This document shows, piece by piece, positions 38,140 through 45,482 of a stretch of DNA of 64,000 bases. The translations under genes and the position numbers were made by a program. The stretch lies in NCBI RefSeq assembly GCF_022919575.1, contig NZ_CP095071.1, positions 2,480,001 to 2,544,000 of the forward strand, in the 5' to 3' direction. Source of the stretch: Gracilibacillus salinarum (GTDB taxonomy: Bacteria; Bacillota; Bacilli; Bacillales; Amphibacillaceae). Below the pieces are notes generated by a model. The model saw nothing but the letters and a program-made list of their open reading frames with translations, made no database searches and was not told the DNA's origin. Each line of letters begins with the position of its first letter. Position 1 is the stretch's first letter.

Positions 38140-38966
38140 ATTACTTCGACTTACCGTTAGAACAATGGACGAACGATTTTGTAAATGGCTGGCTGCTTCC
38201 GGTAACCAGTGGTTTATTCGACCGTATCAGTGATTGGATTGGCGCTTTCATTGATGGTGTAACCAATCTGTTAATCTTCATCCCACCGGAAATTATCGCC
38301 ATTGTATTAATCTTACTAGCATGGAAAACAGCCGGAAAAGGTGTGGCGTTATTCACACTGATTGGTACCATCTATCTAGGCTCTGTTGATTTATGGCCTG
38401 AATCCATGCAAACACTAGCGATCGTACTCGTTTCTACTATTATATCTGTAGTACTTGGTGTCCCGATCGGTATCTTAAGTGCGATGAATTCAGTAATAAA
38501 TAAGATTGTTAAACCAATTTTGGATTTTATGCAGACATTGCCAATCTTTGTTTATTTAATTCCAGCTATTCTATTATTCGGACTTGGCGGCGTACCTGCC
38601 GTTATTGCAACCTTTGTCTTCGCAGCACCACCTGCTGTCAGAATGACAAACTTAGGAATTAGACAAGTACCAGAAGAAGTAGTAGAAGCATCCCGTGCTT
38701 TCGGTTCTACGCCTTCCCAGCTATTATTTAAAGTACAGCTTCCATTAGCAGTACCAACGATCATGGCTGGTGTCAACCAAACGATTATGCTTGCCCTGTC
38801 AATGGCCGTTGTTGCATCCATGATCGGTGCACCAGGTCTTGGAGACACTGTATTAACAGGTATTTCAACGGTTAACGTTGGTCTTGGCTTAACTGGTGGA
38901 TTAGGAATTGTAGTTATCGCTATTATCCTTGACCGTATTACGCAAGGACTTGGAAATAAATTATAA
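38136..38966 (+). CDS. opuAB: Glycine betaine/carnitine ABC permease (OpuAB-like)
   Basis: 276 residues with about seven hydrophobic helices and the ProW-type coupling motif VPEEVVEASRAFGSTPSQLLFKVQLPLA. The N-terminal ~40 residues form the amphipathic region found in OpuAB. It makes the membrane pore for quaternary ammonium compounds with the adjacent ATPase and lipoprotein. Confidence 0.9.
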   Translation: MNYFDLPLEQWTNDFVNGWLLPVTSGLFDRISDWIGAFIDGVTNLLIFIPPEIIAIVLILLAWKTAGKGVALFTLIGTIYLGSVDLWPESMQTLAIVLVSTIISVVLGVPIGILSAMNSVINKIVKPILDFMQTLPIFVYLIPAILLFGLGGVPAVIATFVFAAPPAVRMTNLGIRQVPEEVVEASRAFGSTPSQLLFKVQLPLAVPTIMAGVNQTIMLALSMAVVASMIGAPGLGDTVLTGISTVNVGLGLTGGLGIVVIAIILDRITQGLGNKL

Positions 38967-38982
38967 AAAGGAGAGATTTTTA

Positions 38983-39864
38983 ATGAAAAAACTATTATTA
39001 AGTTTAGTAGCTCTTACCATGGTATTCGTAATGGCTGCCTGTGGATCATCAGACGAAGGTACATCAGGTAGTGACAATGAAGCAGCAGCAGGTGACAAAA
39101 CCATTACATTAGGTGTAACACCTTGGACAAGTACAGTACCTCCTACAAAAATTGCGAAATTAATTTTTGAAGATATGGGATATACTGTTGAAGAAACAAG
39201 TGCTGACGCAGGTAGTGTATATGTAGGCTTATCACGTGGCGATATTGATGTATTTATGGATGCTTGGCTTCCCGTTCACCAAACATACCTTGATGAATAC
39301 AGTGATTCCATTGAAGAAACAGCAACAAGCTATGCTCCAGCAGATGCAGGATTAGTTGTACCAACTTATATGGAAGATATCAACAAAGTTTCTGACTTAA
39401 AAGGCAAAGAAGATATGTTTGATAACACCCTTTATTCGATTGAAAAAGGTGCTAGTGTAACAGGCGTCCTAAACGATGCTATTGATCAATATGGTTTAGA
39501 TTTAGAGCAAGTTAACTCATCTGAAGGTGGAATGCTTGCACAGGCAATGAAGCTTATGCAGCAAGAAGAACCAGTACTTTTCTACGGCTGGAGGCCACAC
39601 ACGATGTTCAACAAACTTGACATCAAAATTTTAGAAGATGATCAGAATGTACTTGATACAGCATCTGTACACGTCGTTACGAATAAAGAATTAAAAGATT
39701 CTGCACCAGATGCATATGAGTTCTTAAGCAACTGGAGCATTCCAATCGATGATGTAGAAGCAATGATTAAGAAAATTGAAGATGATGGTGAAGATCCAGA
39801 AGAAGTAGCACAAGAGTGGATCGACAATAATCAAGATAAAGTAAACGAAATGTTAGGGAAGTAA
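38983..39864 (+). CDS. opuAC: Quaternary-amine-binding lipoprotein (OpuAC/ChoX-type lobe order)
   Basis: 293 residues; signal peptide ending MAAC (Cys20), acidic linker, then an OpuAC domain. Trp48 (TPWTS), Trp95 (DAWLPVH) and Trp203 (YGWRPHTMF) look like the aromatic cage that holds trimethylammonium groups. Compared with the B. subtilis OpuAC sequence as I recall it, the two lobes occur in the opposite order (the DAWLPVH half comes first), a circular permutation known in this family. ATG 38983 follows AAAAGGAGAG. Context suggests carnitine and/or glycine betaine as ligand. Confidence 0.85.
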   Translation: MKKLLLSLVALTMVFVMAACGSSDEGTSGSDNEAAAGDKTITLGVTPWTSTVPPTKIAKLIFEDMGYTVEETSADAGSVYVGLSRGDIDVFMDAWLPVHQTYLDEYSDSIEETATSYAPADAGLVVPTYMEDINKVSDLKGKEDMFDNTLYSIEKGASVTGVLNDAIDQYGLDLEQVNSSEGGMLAQAMKLMQQEEPVLFYGWRPHTMFNKLDIKILEDDQNVLDTASVHVVTNKELKDSAPDAYEFLSNWSIPIDDVEAMIKKIEDDGEDPEEVAQEWIDNNQDKVNEMLGK

Positions 39865-39873
39865 GAATGATGC

Positions 39874-39903
39874 ATGCTGTACTGGTTACTACTAGTACAG
39901 CAT
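39874..39903 (+). terminator. Probable partial terminator after opuAC
   Basis: Perfect 10-bp stem ATGCTGTACT/AGTACAGCAT followed by TTGCTTT. The weak T tail may allow readthrough into the hydrolase gene. Confidence 0.6.
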
Positions 39904-39939
39904 TTGCTTTAACTATAATGAAGGAATTGAGGGGATAAC

Positions 39940-41661
39940 ATGCAACAAATTATTGTGGATAGAGAAGTACCGTGTGAACTAAGAGATGGTGTCAAGCTTT
40001 ACGCTAACTTTTATCGTCCAAGTGATGAAGGTACTTATCCAGTACTTTTATGTCGTTTACCATATAATAAAAACCTTCCTGATTTTTCACATCGATATGT
40101 GGACCCATTCCGAATAGCGATGAGTGGCTACATTGTAATTATTCAAGATGTGAGAGGACGCTTCGCATCCGAAGGCGAGTTCCGACCTTTTGCACAAGAA
40201 GTTGAAGACGGTTACGATGTGGTGGAATGGGCAGCTGCATTGCCACATTCCAATGGAAAAGTAGGGATGTTTGGTTTGTCTTATTACGGCTTCACCCAAA
40301 TATACGGCACGCTGGAACAGCCTCCATCCTTAAAAGCTATTTTCCCTGCCATGACAGGCAATGTTACGGGTGATGCCTTTAACCAAAACGGTGTATTCCA
40401 ATTTGCTTCTTCCGAAACGTGGATACTCGATTCGGTAGCAATGGACTTTTTAAAACGAAAACAATCAGAAGAACAATATGCCGAAACGGTTAAAGAAATC
40501 GTCCACGACCTTAATCATATTGAAGAATGGTATAATTACAAACCAATCCAAGAATGGCCACCTGTCATGAAACACCCGGAATTACGTGACCTTTTCCAAA
40601 AGTACATTAACAATCAATTACTAGATGAAGTAAGGGATAATCCCTATAATCATGAGCAAGCATTAAACATGCCCGCCTTTCATCTAGCTGGCTGGTATGA
40701 TAACTTCTTAAATCAGACAATCTTAAATTACGAGGAAATGAGCAAGCTCAATGACAATCAGAAACTGATCATCGGCCCTTGGGCTCATGGAATGTTCCAT
40801 TCTGATATTGGTGAGCGTTCCTTCGGTATCTACAGCTCCGGCTATGCTATCAATGGAATAGAAGACATCACCTCCTTGCACATTAAATGGTTTGATCGTT
40901 GGTTGAAGGATCAAGAATCGTCAATATTAGATACTGAAGATCCTGTTTACATTTTTACAATGGGTACAAATACTTGGCGATCTGAGTCCGCTTGGCCAAT
41001 TCCGGATACACAATATACTCCGTTCTATTTGCATAGTGATGGAGAAGCACACCATACATCCGGCAGTTTATCAACAGAAATTCCAGGTGAAGAAAAAGTT
41101 GATGCGTTTGTCTACGATCCGCACAACCCCGTGCCAACAAATGGCGGCGGCGTATTATTCTATAACGGAAAAAATGCAGGTCCACGTGACCAATCAGTGA
41201 TAGAAGAGCGTGATGACGTGCTCATTTATACGTCTGAACCAATGAAAGAACCGTTAGAAGTGACGGGCTGGATCAAAGCAAATATCTGGGCGTCATCCGA
41301 TGCACCAGATACAGATTTCACTGTGAAGTTAGTCGATGTTGCTCCTGATGGTAAAGCCTATAATCTAGCAGACGGCATCGTCAGAGCTAAGTGGCGTAAT
41401 GGATCAGAGGAAGCTGCACCACTAGCAGGAGAAATTGTCGAATACGAACTTGACCTTTGGGCTACCAGTAACGTCTTTTTACCCGGACATGCGATACGAA
41501 TCGAAGTATCCTCCAGTAATTATCCGTGGTATGACGTCAATCCGAATACCGGCGAGACCATTATGACGACTGATAAAATGGTAACAGCCGATCAAGTGAT
41601 CTACCATGACAGCGAGCATCCATCTTCGATCACGCTGCCAGTGATTCCGAAATCAGAGTAA
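39940..41661 (+). CDS. CocE/NonD-family hydrolase (S15-type)
   Basis: 573 residues. The alpha/beta-hydrolase half has the nucleophile elbow GLSYYG (Ser114), RLPYNK near residue 42 for the oxyanion hole and GPWAHG for the catalytic histidine. The C-terminal ~220 residues form the jelly-roll of X-Pro dipeptidyl-peptidase/cocaine-esterase proteins. No signal peptide, so it is cytoplasmic. Members cut ester or amide bonds of varied compounds. Placement right after the carnitine and OpuA genes suggests an acylcarnitine, betaine ester or betaine amide substrate; this is inference. Confidence 0.8.
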   Translation: MQQIIVDREVPCELRDGVKLYANFYRPSDEGTYPVLLCRLPYNKNLPDFSHRYVDPFRIAMSGYIVIIQDVRGRFASEGEFRPFAQEVEDGYDVVEWAAALPHSNGKVGMFGLSYYGFTQIYGTLEQPPSLKAIFPAMTGNVTGDAFNQNGVFQFASSETWILDSVAMDFLKRKQSEEQYAETVKEIVHDLNHIEEWYNYKPIQEWPPVMKHPELRDLFQKYINNQLLDEVRDNPYNHEQALNMPAFHLAGWYDNFLNQTILNYEEMSKLNDNQKLIIGPWAHGMFHSDIGERSFGIYSSGYAINGIEDITSLHIKWFDRWLKDQESSILDTEDPVYIFTMGTNTWRSESAWPIPDTQYTPFYLHSDGEAHHTSGSLSTEIPGEEKVDAFVYDPHNPVPTNGGGVLFYNGKNAGPRDQSVIEERDDVLIYTSEPMKEPLEVTGWIKANIWASSDAPDTDFTVKLVDVAPDGKAYNLADGIVRAKWRNGSEEAAPLAGEIVEYELDLWATSNVFLPGHAIRIEVSSSNYPWYDVNPNTGETIMTTDKMVTADQVIYHDSEHPSSITLPVIPKSE

Positions 41662-41669
41662 GCATGAGA

Positions 41670-41700
41670 AAACCGGGCTTTGAACAGCCCGGTTTCTTTA
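41670..41700 (+). terminator. Terminator closing the carnitine locus
   Basis: Stem AAACCGGGC/GCCCGGTTT, eight-base loop, followed by CTTTA. Confidence 0.8.
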
Positions 41701-41707
41701 ATCAATT

Positions 41708-42355
41708 AAGAAAGCACAAAAGTGCAGTCACAGCAGTGATCATATGGAATATGAAGTGGAGTTCCTATAATATGGATTATGTCAACTAACAGCTTAGTGG
41801 CTATTTTGAAATATTATGTGTGGTATGATACCGCTCCGTCCAACCACTCCGCGTCCTGCGGGGCACGGCTGGAGCTAACTTTGTGAAGAAGGTCGCTTCA
41901 CAAAGTGGATCTCCAGCACCTGCATAATCCCGCGGGAGTCTATGTGGTTGGCCTACGCTATGGCTTTGCTCTACAACTAATAATACAGCTAGTATTTTGA
42001 GCGGTATCCTTTAGTGTCTATACCTCATCTTTAATATGGATAATGCCTAGAACTGCTGCTTTTCACTGTTACATACGTTGTAGCACTTCCATAAAGCGTA
42101 GGAAATAGGCGGAGACTCCCGTGGAATCAGCGCGAGCTGAAGATCCACTTATGAAAGAAAAGAATTTTCTTTCATAAGTTAGCTGAAGCCGTGCCCACAG
42201 GACGCGGAGCCTATTTCCGGAGCTTTGATAAGCAGATGAAAACTATCATAATTAACTCCATGTCAGACAGTTCCGGTTTACATAATCCATATTATAGGAA
42301 GTTGTTTATTAATGAAGTCAATTAGGACCGGGTGGTTTATGCCCGTTTTTCTTAT
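41708..42355 (+). repeat. Dispersed element, copy A, with 21-bp terminal inverted repeats
   Basis: Nearly identical to 50567-51221. Perfect 21-bp inverted repeats at 41762-41782 and 42280-42300 (first 20 bases TTCCTATAATATGGATTATG) bound a 539-bp core. The core holds two head-to-head modules, each a nested hairpin: stem ACTTTGTGAAG/CTTCACAAAGT (41878-41907) in the left module and ACTTATGAAAGAAAA/TTTTCTTTCATAAGT (42147-42179) in the right. Similarity to copy B extends ~55 bases outside each inverted repeat and ends in a terminator-like ACCGGG...CCCG-TTTTT. No open reading frame of note, so it resembles a MITE or a large intergenic repeat. Confidence 0.85.
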
Positions 42356-42505
42356 GTAACTCTATAAGTAACTTAATCCTTAAATACGGTTGCATTCTAT
42401 GCTATTTTTCATTTGCAGCTATTACATTAGTAATGTTCAATAAATTTGTTCCATTTAATTGGAAAGGTGACGAATGTAATTCGTATTTACATACGCAGGT
42501 ATAGG

Positions 42506-42549
42506 AAAAACTCGGCACTCGCTAGAGGTGAAACGAATGCCGAGTTTTT
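42506..42549. terminator. Terminator of the DoxX-like gene
   Basis: Stem AAAAACTCGGCACTCG/CGAATGCCGAGTTTTT (one mismatch), flanked by A and T runs. The 42356-42505 interval between this and copy A shows no gene. Confidence 0.85.
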
Positions 42550-42554
42550 CAAAT

Positions 42555-42911
42555 TTACTTTTTCCATAGTATAAATAAAAGAATTAGCATTACAATATCT
42601 AATCGAGCATCAAACAAGAATTGAAAGAAGCCGGTTTCCAGGATAGGCACTTTCGTGAGAAAGAAAGCTGCCACCATAATAATAAATAATGGAATCGCCG
42701 CTTGTCTGACATAATAATTAAAAAGGATTAATCCACCACAGATTAATTCTGTCAATCCGACTAGCAGGACGACTAACTCTGGATATGGGAGTCCAAAACC
42801 GGCAAATGTACCGGTAAAGTCTGAAATTACAAGTTTCATTATCGCAGAAGCAATGAAGACATAGCCAACAGCATATCGAATTAATTGATGGGCAGTCACA
42901 TGGTTGGGCAT
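42555..42911 (-). CDS. DoxX-like membrane protein
   Basis: 118 residues with four hydrophobic helices. RYAVGYVFIASAIMKLVISDF and GLTELICGGLILFN are typical of the DoxX/YphA-like family. Relatives are linked to redox or organosulfur stress in membranes, but this small protein has no defined role. A GGAGGGG-type ribosome site precedes ATG 42911. Single-gene unit. Confidence 0.75.
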   Translation of the reverse strand: MPNHVTAHQLIRYAVGYVFIASAIMKLVISDFTGTFAGFGLPYPELVVLLVGLTELICGGLILFNYYVRQAAIPLFIIMVAAFFLTKVPILETGFFQFLFDARLDIVMLILLFILWKK

Positions 42912-43036
42912 AATAACACCCCTCCTTCGATTAAGTTACTTCTAATGTATGCAGACAAGCAGAGGGACTATGCTAGTTATTCGAATTTTAATCAGGAATC
43001 AGAATTGAAGCAGTTTTGCCTGAACTGGATATTAAT

Positions 43037-43065
43037 GTGACAAACGATAAAATTTGGTCTATAAT
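43037..43065 (+). promoter_or_regulatory. Promoter of the terC-like gene
   Basis: GTGACA (43037-43042), 17 bases, TATAAT (43060-43065), about 65 bases before the start codon. The leader shows no yybP-ykoY manganese riboswitch. Confidence 0.6.
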
Positions 43066-43129
43066 TAACAGTATTTGAACTGTACAATTTTTCTAAATAT
43101 AGGAAGAAAGCACGTTTAGAGGGGGAGTA

Positions 43130-43894
43130 ATGTTGGATTCAGTTTGGCTCGAGTATGGTTGGACATTATTAGTTTTAATAGGACTTGAAGGACTTTTATC
43201 AGCAGACAATGCACTTGTGTTGGCAGTGATCGCGAAGCATTTGCCAGATGATCAGAAAAAGAAGGCGATTAATTACGGGATCATCATGGCGTTCGTCTTT
43301 CGATTTGGGGCATTATTTGCTATATCCTTTATCGCAAACGTTTGGCAAGTGCAGGCAATTGGTGCTGCTTACCTGATTTATCTTGGGTTGAAGCACATTA
43401 TACCCGCTGGAAAAGGCGTGGAGGAAGAAGCAGAGAAAGTAGATAAGCCTGGACAAGCCTTTTGGCCGACAGTGCTAAAAATTGGTGTAGCGGACCTGGC
43501 TTTTGCAATAGATTCCATTCTTGCTGCAGTAGCGTTGGCGTTAGCATTACCAGCTTCCGGTTTACCAGACTTTGGTGGTATGGATGCAGCTAAGTTTATC
43601 GTTGTTTTATTAGCAGGTGTTTCTGGACTTATCTTAATCAAATTCGCTGCAACATGGTTTGTGAAACTATTAGATGCACGACCTGGTTTAGAAACAACGG
43701 CATATACGATCGTTGCCTGGGTTGGAATCAAACTGGCAGTCATTACGCTGTCACATCCATCGGTAGGTGTACTAGACGCACACTTCCCACATAGCACCTT
43801 GTGGACCGTTATATTCTGGGGAGTTCTACTAGCAATTGCTGTAGGTGGCTGGTTCTTATCAGATAACCACTCCTCGAAGAAGATGAAGGCGTAA
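43130..43894 (+). CDS. TerC-family membrane protein (YkoY/YceF-like)
   Basis: 254 residues with seven to eight hydrophobic helices. LEGLLSADNALVLAVIAKHLP and GVADLAFAIDSILAAVALA are the two signature TerC helices whose aspartates face each other across the membrane. Family members export manganese and assist metalation of secreted enzymes, or confer tellurite tolerance. GAGGGGGAG precedes ATG 43130. Manganese export is the best guess from the YkoY/YceF branch; it is not proven by the sequence. Confidence 0.85.
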   Translation: MLDSVWLEYGWTLLVLIGLEGLLSADNALVLAVIAKHLPDDQKKKAINYGIIMAFVFRFGALFAISFIANVWQVQAIGAAYLIYLGLKHIIPAGKGVEEEAEKVDKPGQAFWPTVLKIGVADLAFAIDSILAAVALALALPASGLPDFGGMDAAKFIVVLLAGVSGLILIKFAATWFVKLLDARPGLETTAYTIVAWVGIKLAVITLSHPSVGVLDAHFPHSTLWTVIFWGVLLAIAVGGWFLSDNHSSKKMKA

Positions 43895-43990
43895 AAGGAA
43901 AAATTATTAAGATAGATCATCTTCAAACACAAATCAATACTGGTGAAGACACTAAATATTTTGCAATCAAAGACATAATAAAAGTAAGGA

Positions 43991-44019
43991 TTGTTTAAAA
44001 TCCTGCAATCGGGTATAAT
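43991..44019 (+). promoter_or_regulatory. Promoter of the antitoxin RNA
   Basis: TTGTTT (43991-43996), 17 bases, TATAAT (44014-44019), aimed at the 3' end of the convergent toxin gene. Confidence 0.6.
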
Positions 44020-44025
44020 ATAAAT

Positions 44026-44163
44026 AGAAAGTCATATCATAATAAAAACCGCAGACGCTACAACGTTTACGGTTACAATAGACCGAACCCCGATAAGAGG
44101 GGCGGCGCTAAATAGAGTAAATAACCCCTACACGCTTGCCGGCATATGAGGGGTTATTTTTTA
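44026..44163 (+). ncRNA. Putative type I antitoxin RNA, convergent with the toxin gene
   Basis: A transcript from the promoter above would run ~138 nt to the hairpin at 44119-44163 and would be antisense to the last ~55 bases of the toxin frame. It holds two GC-rich hairpin blocks (AACCCCGATAAGAGGGGCGG) and no open reading frame. The arrangement matches bsrG/SR4 and txpA/RatA, where toxin mRNA and antitoxin RNA overlap at their 3' ends. Confidence 0.55.
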
Positions 44164-44260
44164 TCATTTTTATTGGACATGATAACGCAACTAACATCCC
44201 AAAAGAGATCATTAGTGACAAAAACGAAATCATTATTGTCAAAACGTTTTCTATATCCAT
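44108..44260 (-). CDS. Type I toxin-like small membrane peptide (BsrG/TxpA/YonT type)
   Basis: A 50-residue peptide MDIENVLTIMISFLSLMISF with one transmembrane helix and a basic tail (IKMIKNN), typical of the putative holin-like type I toxins of Bacillus. The ribosome site GGGAGGTGAC is unusually strong, as in these toxins. The frame runs through the shared terminator and ends GVIYSI, longer than I would expect. An extended -10 promoter and 12 nt of 5'-3' mRNA complementarity support the assignment. Confidence 0.65.
   Translation of the reverse strand: MDIENVLTIMISFLSLMISFGMLVALSCPIKMIKNNPSYAGKRVGVIYSI
44119..44163. terminator. Shared bidirectional terminator of toxin mRNA and antitoxin RNA
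   Basis: Stem AATAACCCCT/AGGGGTTATT with T runs in both directions (TTTTTT on the plus strand). Confidence 0.75.
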
Positions 44261-44345
44261 GAGCGTCACCTCCCTTCTTGAACTAATCAAAGAAGGTAAT
44301 ACCGGTGCGTCACCCCTCATATGAAGCCGATCTATTGTTGTATCT

Positions 44346-44354
44346 ATTATAGCA
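44346..44354 (-). promoter_or_regulatory. Extended -10 promoter of the toxin mRNA
   Basis: TGCTATAAT on the minus strand. No clear -35 box, as usual for extended -10 promoters. It gives a leader of about 75-80 nt. Confidence 0.55.
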
Positions 44355-44461
44355 TATATGTAAGTTTAATAGACTTGTTCGACATTATTTGTGATTTATA
44401 TTCATTCTGATAGTCATTATTCATTGTAGAAATATCTCTATCACACTAAGAAAAAGTAAAC

Positions 44462-44740
44462 TTAATTCAATAAAATCATACAATTTGTTGGTACATCTAA
44501 TACATCTAATAAAGGATTAGCAACTAGATCATCAAATACATCCTTCGGCATTACAAAAACCTCATTAAATTCCATCCCTTTTTTTAGCTTTTCTTGCTCG
44601 TCATTTTCTAAATGTGAAAGAGGTAATTCTTTCATATTGGTACCGGCTATTTTCATAGAACGATCTATTATTCCACCCTGAATGGTAATAGCTTCAATGA
44701 CCAGTGAAGCATGCTGTAAATAAGTACTATCATTCACCAA
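44462..44740 (-). CDS. Unrecognised small protein or gene remnant
   Basis: 92 residues with normal composition and mixed secondary structure (LQHASLVIEAITIQGGIID, LDVLDVPTNCMILLN). The frame stays open some 15 codons upstream of ATG 44740, without a clear start or ribosome site. It may be the 3' part of a gene whose 5' part was lost when the adjacent IS3 and ArdC remnants arrived. No family recognised. Confidence 0.35.
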   Translation of the reverse strand: MVNDSTYLQHASLVIEAITIQGGIIDRSMKIAGTNMKELPLSHLENDEQEKLKKGMEFNEVFVMPKDVFDDLVANPLLDVLDVPTNCMILLN

Positions 44741-44826
44741 AGTATCTAACCGTAACGGGATGAGGTGGGAGCTGATTAATAGGTTAGGTAAAATGCTATA
44801 AATTTACAACTGTTTGGCCATCCTCA

Positions 44827-45009
44827 AATGATTCAGTCGTGATGGAGACGTTCTCGATGAATGAGTCAGAGCTTGGAGAGTATTGTCGTAAGAAAGGTCT
44901 CTATCGGGAACAGATTGAGGCTTGGAAAGATTCCTGCCTTCAAGCGAATGGACAAGCATTGGATCAATCCAAGCAGTTAAGTGGTGTATTGAAGGGAGAG
45001 CAATTTTAG
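44827..45009 (+). pseudogene. IS3-family transposase OrfA fragment
   Basis: The frame encodes METFSMNESELGEYCRKKGL and then YREQIEAWKDSCLQANGQAL, which is the middle of an IS3-type OrfA (helix-turn-helix/leucine-zipper protein). The N-terminal part and OrfB are missing and TAG 45007 ends the frame. It abuts the truncated ArdC remnant, so the insertion probably destroyed that gene. Confidence 0.7.
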
Positions 45010-45011
45010 GG

Positions 45012-45425
45012 GGTACATTTATCTGATCTTGAAAAGGTTTATACCATGCACCACCCATTATATGGCTGTAAGATGGAGCATTCATATAATCTTGTTTGAC
45101 TTTCTCGGCTTCCTCGATCGGGTCATGATCGAAAGTTTCTATTTTTCGTTTTAGGTTTAATCCTTCCACTTGCGAACCGATTTCAAAAACTCGGTAATAA
45201 CGTAGAAAAGTAATCTTTTTTCTTCTTATGTCTCTTCATCTTCCACCTCTAAACATTTCCCAAAAACAACGATTTGACTTTTTTACCTTTCTTTAATTTT
45301 CCGCCAGCTTCTTTTATTTGTTTAAAGATCGCATACTCTCCACCACCCAGGAGTAACGTATTAATCCCTCTGTATGCCTTTTGTGTTTTCCAATTGACTG
45401 CAATACCGCTTTTGAATGCCTCTTT
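45012..45425 (-). pseudogene. ArdC-type antirestriction protein remnant
   Basis: Minus-strand frames give, in order, KSGIAVNWKTQKAYRGINTL, LGGGEYAIFKQIKEAGGK, QIVVF-KCLEVEDEET, then FLRYYRVFEIGSQVEGLNL and IETFDHDPIEEAEK, which together follow the N-terminal half of ArdC single-strand-DNA-binding antirestriction proteins. At least two frameshifts, a stop (ACATAA) and a lost tryptophan break it. The N-terminus and the metallopeptidase half are gone; the IS3 fragment begins where it ends. ArdC travels on plasmids and conjugative elements. Confidence 0.7.
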
Positions 45426-45446
45426 TATTTACTTATCTCACAAGCA

Positions 45447-45480
45447 AAAAGCAGTGGTGAACGATCACACCACTGCTTTT
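45447..45480. terminator. Terminator of the siderophore-binding lipoprotein gene
   Basis: Perfect 13-bp stem AAAAGCAGTGGTG/CACCACTGCTTTT with an eight-base loop. Confidence 0.9.
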
Positions 45481-45482
45481 CT

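Noticed and set aside
42912..43129. yybP-ykoY manganese riboswitch upstream of the terC-like gene
   Set aside because: The conserved riboswitch core is absent; only a promoter and ribosome site are seen.
43378..43932. Minus-strand frame of 184 codons opposite the terC-like gene
   Set aside because: Antisense to a clear TerC coding region; no start signals.
44804..45169. Minus-strand frame of 121 codons as an intact gene
   Set aside because: Its first half is a piece of the ArdC remnant and its second half is antisense to the IS3 OrfA fragment; it is a chimeric frame.
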